From NCBI GenBank assembly GCA_943325485.2, contig CALPPP020000026.1, positions 1-10,725 on the forward strand: a stretch of DNA of 10,725 bases. The letters run 5' to 3'. Origin of the DNA: Rickettsia typhi (GTDB lineage Bacteria; Pseudomonadota; Gammaproteobacteria; Burkholderiales; Burkholderiaceae_C). A program made the position numbers and the translations under genes. Positions 1 to 7,220 of this stretch are shown one piece after another (the stretch's first letter is position 1; each line of letters opens with the position of its first letter). Below the pieces are notes generated by a model. The model ran no database searches. It saw only the letters and a list, made by a program, of their open reading frames with translations, and was not told where the DNA came from.

Positions 1-435
1 CTTTTTGGCAGCAGGCTTGGCGCTCACGGTTTTCACAGCAGCAGGTGGTTTTTCAATGACGGGCTTGGGTGCGCCGAGTTTGATGCGCACAGGTTTTTCG
101 CCCCAAATCTCTTCCAAGTGGTAGTAGGTACGAATGGCTGGCTGCATGATGTGGACCACCACAGAGCCGCAGTCGACGATGATCCATTCGCCGTTGTCTT
201 CGCCTTCCATACGGGGCTTGGCAAAACCTGCATCTCTGACACCATCGCGCACACTGGCGGCCAAGGCTTTGGTTTGTCGATTGGACGTACCACTGGCAAT
301 GACGACTCGCTCAAACAATGAAGACAAATGTTCGGTGTTGAAGACCACGATGTCTTGCGCTTTGACATCCTCCAAACTGTCAACAATGCTTCTTTGCAGT
401 TTTTGAACGTCTTTTTTTTCAGCGGCTTCTGTCAT
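1..435 (-). CDS. rsfS: Ribosomal silencing factor RsfS, 3' end cut by window edge
   Basis: RsfS (formerly RsfA/YbeB/Iojap) binds ribosomal protein uL14 on the large subunit and blocks 30S-50S joining, lowering translation when nutrients are scarce. The frame is open for 145 codons from an ATG at 435 to the window edge. Visible family motifs are VIASGTSNRQTKALA (residues about 46-60), WIIVDCGSVVVHIM (about 84-97) and an R-x-Y-Y-x-L-E-x-I-W block (102-111). The conserved domain ends near residue 120. After that comes a low-complexity Pro/Ala/Lys tail, still open at the edge, so the protein is longer than the usual compact family member. GGAG lies 4 bases before the ATG. The first 17 bases overlap the end of nadD, so translational coupling is likely. 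Codons 6-8 contain a run of eight A. In related genomes rlmH usually follows, but it would lie outside this window. Confidence 0.93.
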   Translation of the reverse strand, partial: MTEAAEKKDVQKLQRSIVDSLEDVKAQDIVVFNTEHLSSLFERVVIASGTSNRQTKALAASVRDGVRDAGFAKPRMEGEDNGEWIIVDCGSVVVHIMQPAIRTYYHLEEIWGEKPVRIKLGAPKPVIEKPPAAVKTVSAKPAAKK

Positions 436-1042
436 GGGGCTCCAAATAAAGATGGTGTTGTTGGATGTAATGGGCGACGGGGGGGGAGAGAAGGTCAGAC
501 TCTGGATGGCCCGACACATAACTGGCACGCACGGAAGAAGAGCTGATATTCATCAAAGGTATGTTCATACGCATCACCCGATCTGAGGGGAGATTGTGCC
601 ACTCGTCAGAGTAAGCCTTGTCAGTACCTGTAACAGGACGTTGAACCACCACCAATTTGGCCATCTCCAACAGGCGCTGCCATTGGTGCCAAAGGGTAAG
701 GCTTGCGGCTTGGTCAGCCCCTACAAGAACACAAAAATGGGCATTGGGGTGGCGAATTTTCAACTCGTCTAAGGTGTCGACGGTATAGCTTGGACCCTCG
801 CGTCGCGTTTCCATGTCATCCACCACCACTTGCGGCATGTTGTGAAAAGCCAAGCGCGTCATGGCCAAGCGGTGACTGGCATCGGACAAAACACGCGATT
901 TATGCCAAGCTTGTCCCGTCGGGACGATGTACAAAAGATCAAGTTGCTGATGCTGGATAAGGGCTTGGGCTAATGCTTGGTGCGCAAGATGGGGAGGGTC
1001 AAAAGCCCCCCCAAACATACCGATGCGCAGAACTTGGCTCAA
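419..1042 (-). CDS. nadD: Nicotinate-nucleotide adenylyltransferase NadD
   Basis: This enzyme transfers AMP from ATP to nicotinate mononucleotide, giving deamido-NAD and pyrophosphate in cytoplasmic NAD synthesis. The nucleotidyltransferase signature [11 protein letters not shown] is at about residues 11-21, and the C-terminal ISSSSVR motif (family ISSTxIR) is at about 166-172. With the start used here the protein is 207 residues, close to the family's usual length. No ATG precedes the motif: the first ATG, at 1018, would remove the first beta strand. I chose TTG at 1042 because it overlaps the hemF stop (TTGA junction) and has AAGG just upstream. TTG at 1057 would give 212 residues and a 19-base overlap, and cannot be excluded. 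The gene ends 17 bases inside rsfS. A run of eight C on the coding strand lies near the 3' end, without breaking the frame. Confidence 0.93.
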   Translation of the reverse strand: MSQVLRIGMFGGAFDPPHLAHQALAQALIQHQQLDLLYIVPTGQAWHKSRVLSDASHRLAMTRLAFHNMPQVVVDDMETRREGPSYTVDTLDELKIRHPNAHFCVLVGADQAASLTLWHQWQRLLEMAKLVVVQRPVTGTDKAYSDEWHNLPSDRVMRMNIPLMNISSSSVRASYVSGHPESDLLSPPVAHYIQQHHLYLEPHDRSR

Positions 1043-1962
1043 GCGCCTTGGGCCCAATCTTGGGGAACCAAAAAGTGTGTGTAAAGTTTTTCTTCTGCAG
1101 AACCCGCCTCAGGCGTTTGCTGATAAGACCAACTCACCATGGGCGGCAAAGACATCAGAATCGACTCGGTACGGCCGCCGGACTGAAGGCCAAAGTGGGT
1201 GCCCCTGTCCCAGACCAAATTGAACTCTACATAGCGCCCCCGCCGGTAAAGTTGGTGGTTGCGCTCACGTTCGCCGTAAGAGGTGTCCATTCGTTTGCTG
1301 ACAATGGGGAAATAGGCTTCATTGAAAGCGTTCCCCACGCTTTGCATCATAGAAAAACTCTTTTCAAAACCAAGCTCTGAAAAATCATCAAAAAAGATGC
1401 CGCCTACGCCGCGAGGTTCGTTTCGGTGCTTGAGGAAAAAATACTCATCGCACCATTTTTTAAATCGAGGGTAATAGGAAGTATCAAAACCATCGAGTGA
1501 ATGTTTGCACTGGGTATGGAAGTGGCGAGCGTCTTCATCAAACCCATAGTAAGGCGTTAAATCCATCCCGCCGCCAAACCACGCCACGGCTTCACCTGAC
1601 GCCGGCTGGGCCAACAAAGCCCGAACATTCAAATGCACCGTTGGCACATAGGGATTGCGCGGATGAAACACCAAGGACACGCCCATGGCTTCAAAAGAAG
1701 AGCCTGCCAGTTCTGGGCGATGTTGTGTGGCCGAAGGGGGTAATTTGGGGCCACGCACATGCGAAAACCCGCAACCGGCTCTTTCAAAAACATTGCCGTT
1801 TTCTAAAATTTGGGTGATGCCATTGCCTTGAAGGGTTTCGCCAGGAGGTTTTTCCCATGGGTCGCTCATAAACACGTGGCCATCGATGGCACTTAAGGCC
1901 GATGTAATGCGTTGTTGCAACCCAAGCAAGTAGTTTCTGACTGGTTCAAATGAAGGGTTCAT
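1039..1962 (-). CDS. hemF: Oxygen-dependent coproporphyrinogen III oxidase HemF
   Basis: HemF oxidatively decarboxylates two propionate side chains of coproporphyrinogen III to vinyl groups using O2, giving protoporphyrinogen IX in haem synthesis. The 307-residue product matches family length (E. coli about 299). The family signature spans about residues 169-193 and includes [16 protein letters not shown] followed by GGIFFDD. Histidines H100, H110, H149 and H179 fall where the E. coli metal-binding histidines are known. [10 protein letters not shown] (130-139) and [14 protein letters not shown] (242-255) are also typical. The ATG at 1962 has AAGG about 10 bases upstream. The gene begins 31 bases after purD ends, and its stop overlaps the likely nadD start. 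Choosing the oxygen-dependent enzyme fits an aerobic organism; whether an anaerobic HemN exists elsewhere cannot be seen here. Confidence 0.97.
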   Translation of the reverse strand: MNPSFEPVRNYLLGLQQRITSALSAIDGHVFMSDPWEKPPGETLQGNGITQILENGNVFERAGCGFSHVRGPKLPPSATQHRPELAGSSFEAMGVSLVFHPRNPYVPTVHLNVRALLAQPASGEAVAWFGGGMDLTPYYGFDEDARHFHTQCKHSLDGFDTSYYPRFKKWCDEYFFLKHRNEPRGVGGIFFDDFSELGFEKSFSMMQSVGNAFNEAYFPIVSKRMDTSYGERERNHQLYRRGRYVEFNLVWDRGTHFGLQSGGRTESILMSLPPMVSWSYQQTPEAGSAEEKLYTHFLVPQDWAQGA

Positions 1963-1993
1963 GTCAATGAGGCCTTAGGTCGAATGGTTGGTT

Positions 1994-3280
1994 TTATCGG
2001 CGAATAGCACGAAAGCCAATGTCACGTCGCATTTGCATTCCTTCGAAATGCACTTGATCAGCCACAGCGTAGGCATGGGTCTGGGCTTGCTTGACAGTGT
2101 CGCCAAGGGAGGTCACACACAGTACACGTCCGCCGCTGGTGAAAATCTTGCCATCTTTAAGAACGGTGCCTGCGTGAAACACCATGGCCTCATCGGTGTC
2201 GGCTGGCAGCCCATGAATCTCTTGCCCAAGTTTGGGTGTTGCGGGGTAGTTGGCGGCGGCCATGACCACGCCAAGTGCACAACGTCTGTCCCATTGCAGG
2301 TCGATATTTGAAAGTGTCAGGGGATCAGCATCCGTGGCAGCCCACAGCAATTCAAGCAAATCGCTTTTGAGTCGCATCATGATGGGTTGTGTTTCAGGGT
2401 CGCCCATTCGGCAGTTGAACTCAAGTACCTTGAGTTTGCCTTCACGACCAATCATCAAGCCGGCATAAAGAAAACCCGTGTAAGGAATGCCATCTTGCTG
2501 CATGCCTTTGAGTGTGGGGTGAATCACTTCACGCATGACTTTGGCGTGTATTTCAGGCGTGACCACCGGTGCGGGTGAATAGGCGCCCATGCCGCCCGTG
2601 TTGGGGCCCATATCGGCATCCAACAAACGCTTGTGGTCCTGCGAAGTGGCCAAGGGCACCGCCGCCAAGCCGTGGGCAACCACCATGAAACTGGCCTCTT
2701 CGCCATCCAAAAACTCTTCAATGACGACTCTAGCGACGCCTTGGTTGTGCTGGACGCCCGCATCGTTGGCAAGCATATGGTCGATGGCCGCATGGGCTTC
2801 TTGCACATCCATGGCAACCACCACGCCTTTGCCCGCAGCCAAGCCATCGGCCTTCACCACAATGGGAGCGCCCTTGGCATCGACATAGGCATGGGCCAAG
2901 GAAGCATCCTCAAAAGTTTGGTAAACGGCTGTAGGAATGCCATGCCTGACCATGAAGGCTTTAGAAAATGCTTTGGAACTTTCAAGCTGGGCGGCCGCTT
3001 GCGTGGGGCCAAAAATTCGCAGTCCGTGCTGGCGGAATTCGTCCACAATGCCCCCCGCCAATGGGGCTTCGGGGCCGACGACAGTCAAATCAATGTGATT
3101 AGCTTGCGCCCATTCGCGCAATGCCACCTTATCGGTGAGCGCGATGTTGTCAAAATCTTTCTGCTTGGCCGTGCCCCCATTGCCTGGAGCGACATAAACA
3201 CGTTGGACCTGCGGAGAAAGATTGAGCTTCCAAGCCAGTGCATGTTCGCGACCACCACCACCGACCATGAGTATTTTCAT
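1994..3280 (-). CDS. purD: Phosphoribosylamine-glycine ligase (GAR synthetase) PurD
   Basis: PurD joins glycine to 5-phosphoribosylamine with ATP hydrolysis, the second step of de novo purine synthesis. It is 428 residues, the same size as the E. coli enzyme. The N-terminal domain starts with [19 protein letters not shown] and continues with GPEAPLAGG (69-77). The ATP-grasp region carries [16 protein letters not shown] (141-156), [10 protein letters not shown] (188-197), [20 protein letters not shown] (215-234) and the family signature RMGDPETQ (291-298). Methionine replaces the usual leucine or phenylalanine in that signature; I recall this as common in Comamonadaceae, so it is not a defect. 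The ATG at 3280 overlaps the yebC TGA in an ATGA junction and has no clear Shine-Dalgarno of its own, so translation probably depends on ribosomes finishing yebC. Confidence 0.98.
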   Translation of the reverse strand: MKILMVGGGGREHALAWKLNLSPQVQRVYVAPGNGGTAKQKDFDNIALTDKVALREWAQANHIDLTVVGPEAPLAGGIVDEFRQHGLRIFGPTQAAAQLESSKAFSKAFMVRHGIPTAVYQTFEDASLAHAYVDAKGAPIVVKADGLAAGKGVVVAMDVQEAHAAIDHMLANDAGVQHNQGVARVVIEEFLDGEEASFMVVAHGLAAVPLATSQDHKRLLDADMGPNTGGMGAYSPAPVVTPEIHAKVMREVIHPTLKGMQQDGIPYTGFLYAGLMIGREGKLKVLEFNCRMGDPETQPIMMRLKSDLLELLWAATDADPLTLSNIDLQWDRRCALGVVMAAANYPATPKLGQEIHGLPADTDEAMVFHAGTVLKDGKIFTSGGRVLCVTSLGDTVKQAQTHAYAVADQVHFEGMQMRRDIGFRAIRR

Positions 3281-3996
3281 AGCGCCGCGTTATGAAAAAC
3301 CTCTTGAACATCGTCGAGTTCTTCAAGGGCGTCAATGATTTTTTGCATTTTCAGTCGGTCATCGTCATTCAAATCGATGGTGACTTCGGGGCGATAAGTC
3401 ACTTCAGCCATGCCGGCTTGCAGGCCTGCGGCATCAAGCGCAGCTTTGACAGCCTCGAAAGCCGTAGGCGAGGTTAAGACTTCAACCGCCCCATCTTCGT
3501 CAACCAGGACATCGTCTGCACCAGCGTCCAAGGCGGCTTCCATCACCGCGTCTTCTGAGGTGCCAGGTGCCAAGAGGAGTTGCCCACAGTGCTTGAATTG
3601 AAAAGCCACAGAGCCCTCTGTGCCAAGATTGCCGCCATGTTTATTCAACGCGTGGCGCACTTCGGCAACAGTGCGAACTTTGTTGTCCGTCATGGTGTCC
3701 ACAATCAAAGCCACACCGCCTACGCCATAACCTTCATAGCGAATTTCTTCGTAATTGACGCCTTCGAGGTTGCCGGTGGCTTTATCAATATTGCGCTTGA
3801 CGGTGTCAGCTGGCAAATTGACCGACTTGGCTTTTTCAACAGCCATGCGCAAACGTGGGTTGGTGTCCAAATCTCCACCACCCAAGCGTGCAGCCACCAT
3901 GATTTCGCGAATCACACGGGTCCAAACTTTGCCACGCTTTTCGTCTTGACGACCCTTGCGATGCTGGATATTTGCCCATTTGCTGTGACCAGCCAC
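3277..3996 (-). CDS. yebC: YebC/TACO1-family translation factor
   Basis: The 239-residue product begins [20 protein letters not shown], the hallmark of the YebC/PmpR/TACO1 family, and contains [21 protein letters not shown] and the [10 protein letters not shown] block typical of it. Members were long annotated as transcriptional regulators; later work links them to relief of ribosome stalling at proline-rich stretches. Which role applies here cannot be read from sequence. The start is GTG at 3996, two bases after the clpA stop, with GAGG about 10 bases upstream inside the clpA tail. The family N-terminus begins exactly at this codon, so the start is secure. The stop overlaps the purD ATG by four bases. 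Here the gene lies between clpA and purD rather than beside ruvC as in enterobacteria. Confidence 0.95.
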   Translation of the reverse strand: MAGHSKWANIQHRKGRQDEKRGKVWTRVIREIMVAARLGGGDLDTNPRLRMAVEKAKSVNLPADTVKRNIDKATGNLEGVNYEEIRYEGYGVGGVALIVDTMTDNKVRTVAEVRHALNKHGGNLGTEGSVAFQFKHCGQLLLAPGTSEDAVMEAALDAGADDVLVDEDGAVEVLTSPTAFEAVKAALDAAGLQAGMAEVTYRPEVTIDLNDDDRLKMQKIIDALEELDDVQEVFHNAAL

Positions 3997-3998
3997 GC

Positions 3999-6326
3999 TT
4001 AACCCGCCTCAGCTTCTTCGGGCTCGGCGGGCTCAGACTTAGACGCTCTGGATTCTTTCTTTGGCAAAGGTTGGATATCGAGCAATACCTCTTCCTTGTC
4101 ATCGATATCAACCGTCAAACGGCCACCCTCGGTGAGTCGACCAAACAGCAACTCGTCAGCCAAAGCACGTCGAATCATGTCTTGAATCAGGCGTTGCATG
4201 GGGCGAGCGCCCATGAGAGGGTCAAAACCTTTTTTCGCCAAGAATTTGCGCAAGACATCGGTGAATGTGACATCAACCTTTTTCTCTGCCAACTGGGTCT
4301 CGAGTTGCAGCAAGAATTTATCCACGACCCGCATGATGACGACTTCATCAAGGGCTTTGAAGCTGACGGTGGCATCCAAACGGTTGCGAAACTCGGGGGT
4401 GAACAAGCGCTTGATGTCAGCCAGTTCGTCGCCCGCTTCGCGAGCGTTGGTAAAGCCAATGGTCGATTTGTTCATCGTCTCAGCACCCGCATTGGTCGTC
4501 ATGATGATGATGACGTTGCGGAAATCAGCTTTGCGGCCGTTGTTGTCTGTCAATGTGCCATGGTCCATGACCTGAAGAAGCACATTGAAGATGTCGGGAT
4601 GGGCCTTTTCAATTTCATCCAGCAGCAAAACGGAATGGGGTTTCTTGGTCACGGCTTCGGTCAGCAAGCCCCCTTGGTCAAAGCCCACATAGCCGGGAGG
4701 TGCGCCAATCAGGCGACTAACAGCATGTCGCTCCATGTACTCCGACATGTCAAAGCGAATCAACTCAATGCCCAAGATATAAGCCAGTTGCTTGGCGGCT
4801 TCGGTCTTGCCAACCCCTGTTGGGCCGCTGAACAAAAAGGACCCGATAGGTTTGTCGGCTTTGCCAAGACCCGAGCGGGCCATCTTGACGGCTGAGGCCA
4901 AGACCTCCAAGGCCTTGTCTTGTCCAAAGACCACGCTTTTCAAATCGCGCTCTAAGGTTTGCAGTTTGCCGCGGTCATCGTTGGACACGCTGGCAGGCGG
5001 AATACGCGCGATTTTGGCGACGATGTCTTCAATTTCAGTCTTGCTGATGGTCTTTTTACGCTTGGACACAGGCAGTATGCGTTGCGCTGCACCTGCCTCG
5101 TCGATGACGTCGATGGCTTTATCGGGCAAATGGCGGTCATTGATGTATTTGGCGCTCAACTCTGCGGCAGCTTGCAACGCTGCCAATGCGTACTTCACGC
5201 TGTGGTGCTCTTCAAAGCGGGACTTCAAACCCTTGAGAATATCCACGGTTTGCTCGACCGTGGGTTCAACCACATCGACTTTTTGGAAGCGCCGTGAAAG
5301 AGCCGCGTCTTTTTCAAAAATACCGCGGTACTCTGTGAAAGTGGTGGCGCCTATGCACTTGAGTTGTCCCGAACTCAAGGCGGGCTTGAGTAAATTGGAT
5401 GCATCCAAGGTGCCACCAGAAGCTGCACCGGCACCGATCAAGGTATGGATCTCATCAATGAACAAAACAGCATTGGGCTTGTCTTTCAAGGACTTTAAAA
5501 CGCCTTTGAGGCGTTGCTCAAAGTCACCACGGTACTTGGTACCTGCCAACAAAGCACCCATGTCCAAAGAATAAACCTGAGAATCAGCCAAGATTTCTGG
5601 CACTTCTTTTTGGGTGATGCGCCAAGCCAAACCCTCGGCAATCGCGGTCTTTCCTACACCCGCTTCGCCCACCAACAAGGGATTGTTTTTGCGACGACGA
5701 CACAGGATTTGAATGACCCGCTCCACCTCGTATTCGCGACCAATCAAGGGGTCAATCTTTCCGTCCTTGGCCAATTGGTTGAGGTTCTGGGTAAATTGCT
5801 CCAAAGGTGAAGCTTTTTCTGATTTCTCGTTCGACTCCTCATTTTCCGAGGACGATGATTCCGCACTCTTGCTGGGTTCTTGGGGATCGTTTTTCTTGAT
5901 GCCGTGGGCAATGAAATTCACCACGTCCAAACGCGTCACGCCTTGCTGGTGGAGGTAATAGACCGCATGGGAGTCTTTCTCGCCAAAGATAGCGACCAAC
6001 ACATTGGCGCCAGTGACTTCTTTTTTGCCATTGCCAGTGGATTGCACATGCATGATGGCGCGTTGGATCACGCGCTGAAAGCCTAAAGTGGGCTGGGTGT
6101 CCACCTCATCGGTTCCAGCCACTTGCGGTGTGTTGTCTTTGATGAAATTGGAAAGCGATTTGCGCAAGTCATCAATGTTGGCAGAACAAGCCCGCAGAAC
6201 TTCTGCGGCACTGGGGTTGTCAAGCAAGGCAAGAAGCAGGTGCTCGACGGTGATGAATTCATGCCGCTGTTGCCTGGCCTCTACAAAGGCCATGTGTAAG
6301 CTGACTTCAAGTTCTTGGGCAATCAT
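3999..6326 (-). CDS. clpA: ATP-dependent Clp protease ATP-binding subunit ClpA
   Basis: ClpA is the hexameric AAA+ unfoldase that feeds substrates to the ClpP peptidase. The 775-residue protein has a Clp N-domain (about 1-145), a Ser/Glu-rich linker (about 148-175) and two AAA+ modules. D1 has Walker A GEAGVGKT (220-227) and Walker B VLFIDE (287-292). D2 has Walker A GPTGVGKT (501-508), Walker B LLLDE (567-571) and FRNR (646-649). The ClpP-docking loop reads IGF (623-625) where E. coli ClpA has IGL. Residues after about 752 form a charged, Pro/Glu-rich tail. The frame stays open upstream to 6506, but ATG at 6326 begins the family N-terminus [10 protein letters not shown] and has AAGGA six bases upstream, so the longer start is wrong. 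clpS ends 58 bases upstream with promoter-like sequences at the junction. yebC follows after two bases. Confidence 0.97.
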   Translation of the reverse strand: MIAQELEVSLHMAFVEARQQRHEFITVEHLLLALLDNPSAAEVLRACSANIDDLRKSLSNFIKDNTPQVAGTDEVDTQPTLGFQRVIQRAIMHVQSTGNGKKEVTGANVLVAIFGEKDSHAVYYLHQQGVTRLDVVNFIAHGIKKNDPQEPSKSAESSSSENEESNEKSEKASPLEQFTQNLNQLAKDGKIDPLIGREYEVERVIQILCRRRKNNPLLVGEAGVGKTAIAEGLAWRITQKEVPEILADSQVYSLDMGALLAGTKYRGDFEQRLKGVLKSLKDKPNAVLFIDEIHTLIGAGAASGGTLDASNLLKPALSSGQLKCIGATTFTEYRGIFEKDAALSRRFQKVDVVEPTVEQTVDILKGLKSRFEEHHSVKYALAALQAAAELSAKYINDRHLPDKAIDVIDEAGAAQRILPVSKRKKTISKTEIEDIVAKIARIPPASVSNDDRGKLQTLERDLKSVVFGQDKALEVLASAVKMARSGLGKADKPIGSFLFSGPTGVGKTEAAKQLAYILGIELIRFDMSEYMERHAVSRLIGAPPGYVGFDQGGLLTEAVTKKPHSVLLLDEIEKAHPDIFNVLLQVMDHGTLTDNNGRKADFRNVIIIMTTNAGAETMNKSTIGFTNAREAGDELADIKRLFTPEFRNRLDATVSFKALDEVVIMRVVDKFLLQLETQLAEKKVDVTFTDVLRKFLAKKGFDPLMGARPMQRLIQDMIRRALADELLFGRLTEGGRLTVDIDDKEEVLLDIQPLPKKESRASKSEPAEPEEAEAG

Positions 6327-6362
6327 GGGAATTCCTTGTGGCGATCTTTGTGTAGGTTCAAC

Positions 6363-6392
6363 TGTATATGGAAATGATGGGGCATTATTCAA
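6363..6392 (-). promoter_or_regulatory. Weak sigma-70-like promoter for clpA
   Basis: TTGAAT (6392-6387) and TATACA (6368-6363) are separated by 18 bases on the minus strand; each matches the sigma-70 consensus at four of six positions. They interleave with the sigma-32-like elements, so clpA may have its own transcription start between clpS and clpA. The match is weak and could be chance. Confidence 0.2.
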
Positions 6393-6402
6393 TGGGCTCA
6401 AG
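6377..6402 (-). promoter_or_regulatory. Candidate sigma-32 (heat-shock) promoter for clpA
   Basis: On the minus strand CTTGAG (6402-6397) is followed after 14 bases by CCCCAT (6382-6377). The E. coli sigma-32 consensus is CTTGAA, about 13-15 bases, then CCCCATnT. The -35 part lies inside the last codons of clpS and is therefore constrained by coding; the -10 part lies just after the clpS stop and is not. Transcription would begin near 6368-6370, giving a leader of about 43 bases before the clpA ATG. This is a pattern match only. Confidence 0.4.
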
Positions 6403-6732
6403 CAAAGCTTGTAGCGGGTGTCCCGCTTGATGAGCGGCATCTTGGACTTGGTCGACTTTGCTGGCAGCAACATCCTTGGTGTAAACCCCACATATGCCTT
6501 TGCCATCCAAATGGATTTTCAGCATGATTTGGGTGGCTGCTTCGCGGTCTTTGCCAAAAAATTCTTGCAACACCATGACCACAAATTCCATGGGGGTGAA
6601 ATCGTCATTGAGCATGACGACTTGGTACATCTGCGGCGGTTGGGTACGCTGAGTGCGACGCTCTAAGACGACGGAATCAGAATCTCCTGGGTGTACGGGT
6701 GGGACGACAGGCTTTGATGGGGTGCTTGACAT
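6385..6732 (-). CDS. clpS: ATP-dependent Clp protease adaptor ClpS
   Basis: ClpS binds destabilising N-terminal residues (N-degrons) and hands those proteins to the ClpA N-domain, while inhibiting other ClpA substrates. The 115-residue product has a disordered Pro/Ser-rich N-terminal arm (about 1-33) needed in the family for delivery. The core follows: [11 protein letters not shown] (41-51) with N42, D43 and M48 of the N-degron pocket, and H74 in [14 protein letters not shown] (72-85). These match E. coli N34, D35, M40 and H66. The C-terminus [11 protein letters not shown] is typical. The ATG at 6732 has no good Shine-Dalgarno. Directly upstream is an ATGTAA start-stop pair two bases before the real start. 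clpA follows 58 bases downstream, the usual ClpS-ClpA pairing. Confidence 0.96.
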   Translation of the reverse strand: MSSTPSKPVVPPVHPGDSDSVVLERRTQRTQPPQMYQVVMLNDDFTPMEFVVMVLQEFFGKDREAATQIMLKIHLDGKGICGVYTKDVAASKVDQVQDAAHQAGHPLQALLEPIE

Positions 6733-6818
6733 GCTTACATTCTATCGATGCCGCCTAGCGCTCATGAAAATTTAGAAAAATGTCCAGAAATCCAATTGAA
6801 ATAATTATTTAAAATTAC

Positions 6819-6847
6819 TTTACAAAAAATTAAAACTGTATTCTAAT
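6819..6847 (+). promoter_or_regulatory. Sigma-70 promoter of the cold-shock gene
   Basis: TTTACA (6819-6824) and TCTAAT (6842-6847) are separated by 17 bases; each matches the sigma-70 consensus at five of six positions with ideal spacing. A-rich sequence upstream could act as an UP element. Transcription would start near 6854, leaving a leader of about 40 bases. That is much shorter than the roughly 160-base leader of E. coli cspA, so a long RNA thermosensor leader is not present from this promoter. Confidence 0.55.
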
Positions 6848-6873
6848 TTTTAAGTATTCATTTATTAAAAATT
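6845..6873. repeat. 9-bp perfect inverted repeat at the csp transcription start
   Basis: AATTTTTAA (6845-6853) and TTAAAAATT (6865-6873) are perfect reverse complements separated by 11 bases. The left arm overlaps the predicted -10 and the repeat ends 8 bases before the Shine-Dalgarno. It could be an operator at the start site or, if transcription begins early enough, a weak hairpin. In such AT-rich sequence chance is a real alternative. Confidence 0.5.
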
Positions 6874-6881
6874 AAATTGAT

Positions 6882-6887
6882 AAGGGG
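6882..6887 (+). promoter_or_regulatory. Ribosome binding site of the cold-shock gene
   Basis: AAGGGG lies six bases before the ATG at 6894. It is a strong Shine-Dalgarno and fixes the start; no other start in this frame lies downstream of the predicted promoter. Confidence 0.75.
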
Positions 6888-6893
6888 TAGTTC

Positions 6894-7202
6894 ATGGCTT
6901 TTGGCATTGTTAAATGGTTTAACAACCACAAGGGATTTGGTTTTATCGAGTCCTCAGAAATTGGACAGGATGTGTTTGCACATTTCAGCCAAGTTGACAT
7001 GGTGGGTTTTAAAACACTTCAACAAGGCGCCAGTGTCATGTACGAACCCGTTGAAGGCCCACGCGGATGGATGGCAAAAAATATCAAGGTCATTGCCGCA
7101 CCTGCAAGCCCAGACAACGCAGCAGAGCCCCAGGTCAGCACACGCAACACGCGACTCAGAACCCCTCAATTCAGAGCCAACCTGTTAGGTCAAAACTGCT
7201 GA
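6894..7202 (+). CDS. Cold-shock domain protein with C-terminal tail
   Basis: The product is a single-stranded nucleic-acid-binding cold-shock domain protein, a family that acts as RNA chaperones or regulators in the cytoplasm. Residues 1-69 form the domain: GIVKWFNNHKGFGFIE holds RNP1 (KGFGFI) and VFAHFSQV is RNP2, followed by a typical GFKTLQQG turn. Most stand-alone Csp proteins end at about 66-72 residues; this one has 102. The extra 33 residues or so are polar, rich in Pro, Asn, Thr and Arg, with RNTRLRTPQFRAN near the end, and look unstructured. Such a basic tail could add RNA affinity, but that is inference. The gene is divergent from clpS and converges on icd with an 18-base gap that shows no convincing terminator. 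CspA or CspD cannot be assigned from sequence alone. Confidence 0.93.
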   Translation: MAFGIVKWFNNHKGFGFIESSEIGQDVFAHFSQVDMVGFKTLQQGASVMYEPVEGPRGWMAKNIKVIAAPASPDNAAEPQVSTRNTRLRTPQFRANLLGQNC

Positions 7203-7220
7203 AAGAGGGGCTTTGAAGCT

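Larger units (their letters stand above)
6733..6893. other. AT-rich divergent intergenic region between clpS and csp
   Basis: This 161-base region is the longest non-coding stretch in the window. From about 6764 to 6880 it is conspicuously AT-rich with many short A and T tracts, unlike the rest of the window. It must hold the promoters of clpS (minus) and the cold-shock gene (plus). Only the plus-strand promoter stands out. For clpS I could not choose among several weak AT-rich candidates. A 12-base perfect palindrome, AAATAATTATTT (6799-6810), lies upstream of the plus-strand -35, where an UP element or regulator site could sit. Confidence 0.7.

Noticed and set aside
291..298. PurD signature with Met (RMGDPETQ) as a possible active-site defect
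   Set aside because: These are residue numbers of PurD. The position tolerates hydrophobic residues, I recall the same residue in related bacteria, and all other motifs are intact.
2633..3295. 220-codon plus-strand frame opposite purD
   Set aside because: Antisense to a full-length PurD with all motifs, and no promoter or Shine-Dalgarno of its own.
3972..5574. Two long plus-strand frames (307 and 260 codons) opposite clpA
   Set aside because: Both are antisense to ClpA Walker motifs that are clearly coding on the minus strand, and both translations are composition-driven with no domain.
6327..6506. 60-codon N-terminal extension of clpA
   Set aside because: It overlaps clpS in another frame. 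The family N-terminus and a good AAGGA Shine-Dalgarno place the start at 6326.
7203..7220. Possible terminator between the convergent csp and icd genes
   Set aside because: AAAG and CTTT could pair in only a four-base stem with no T-run, so I do not call a terminator.
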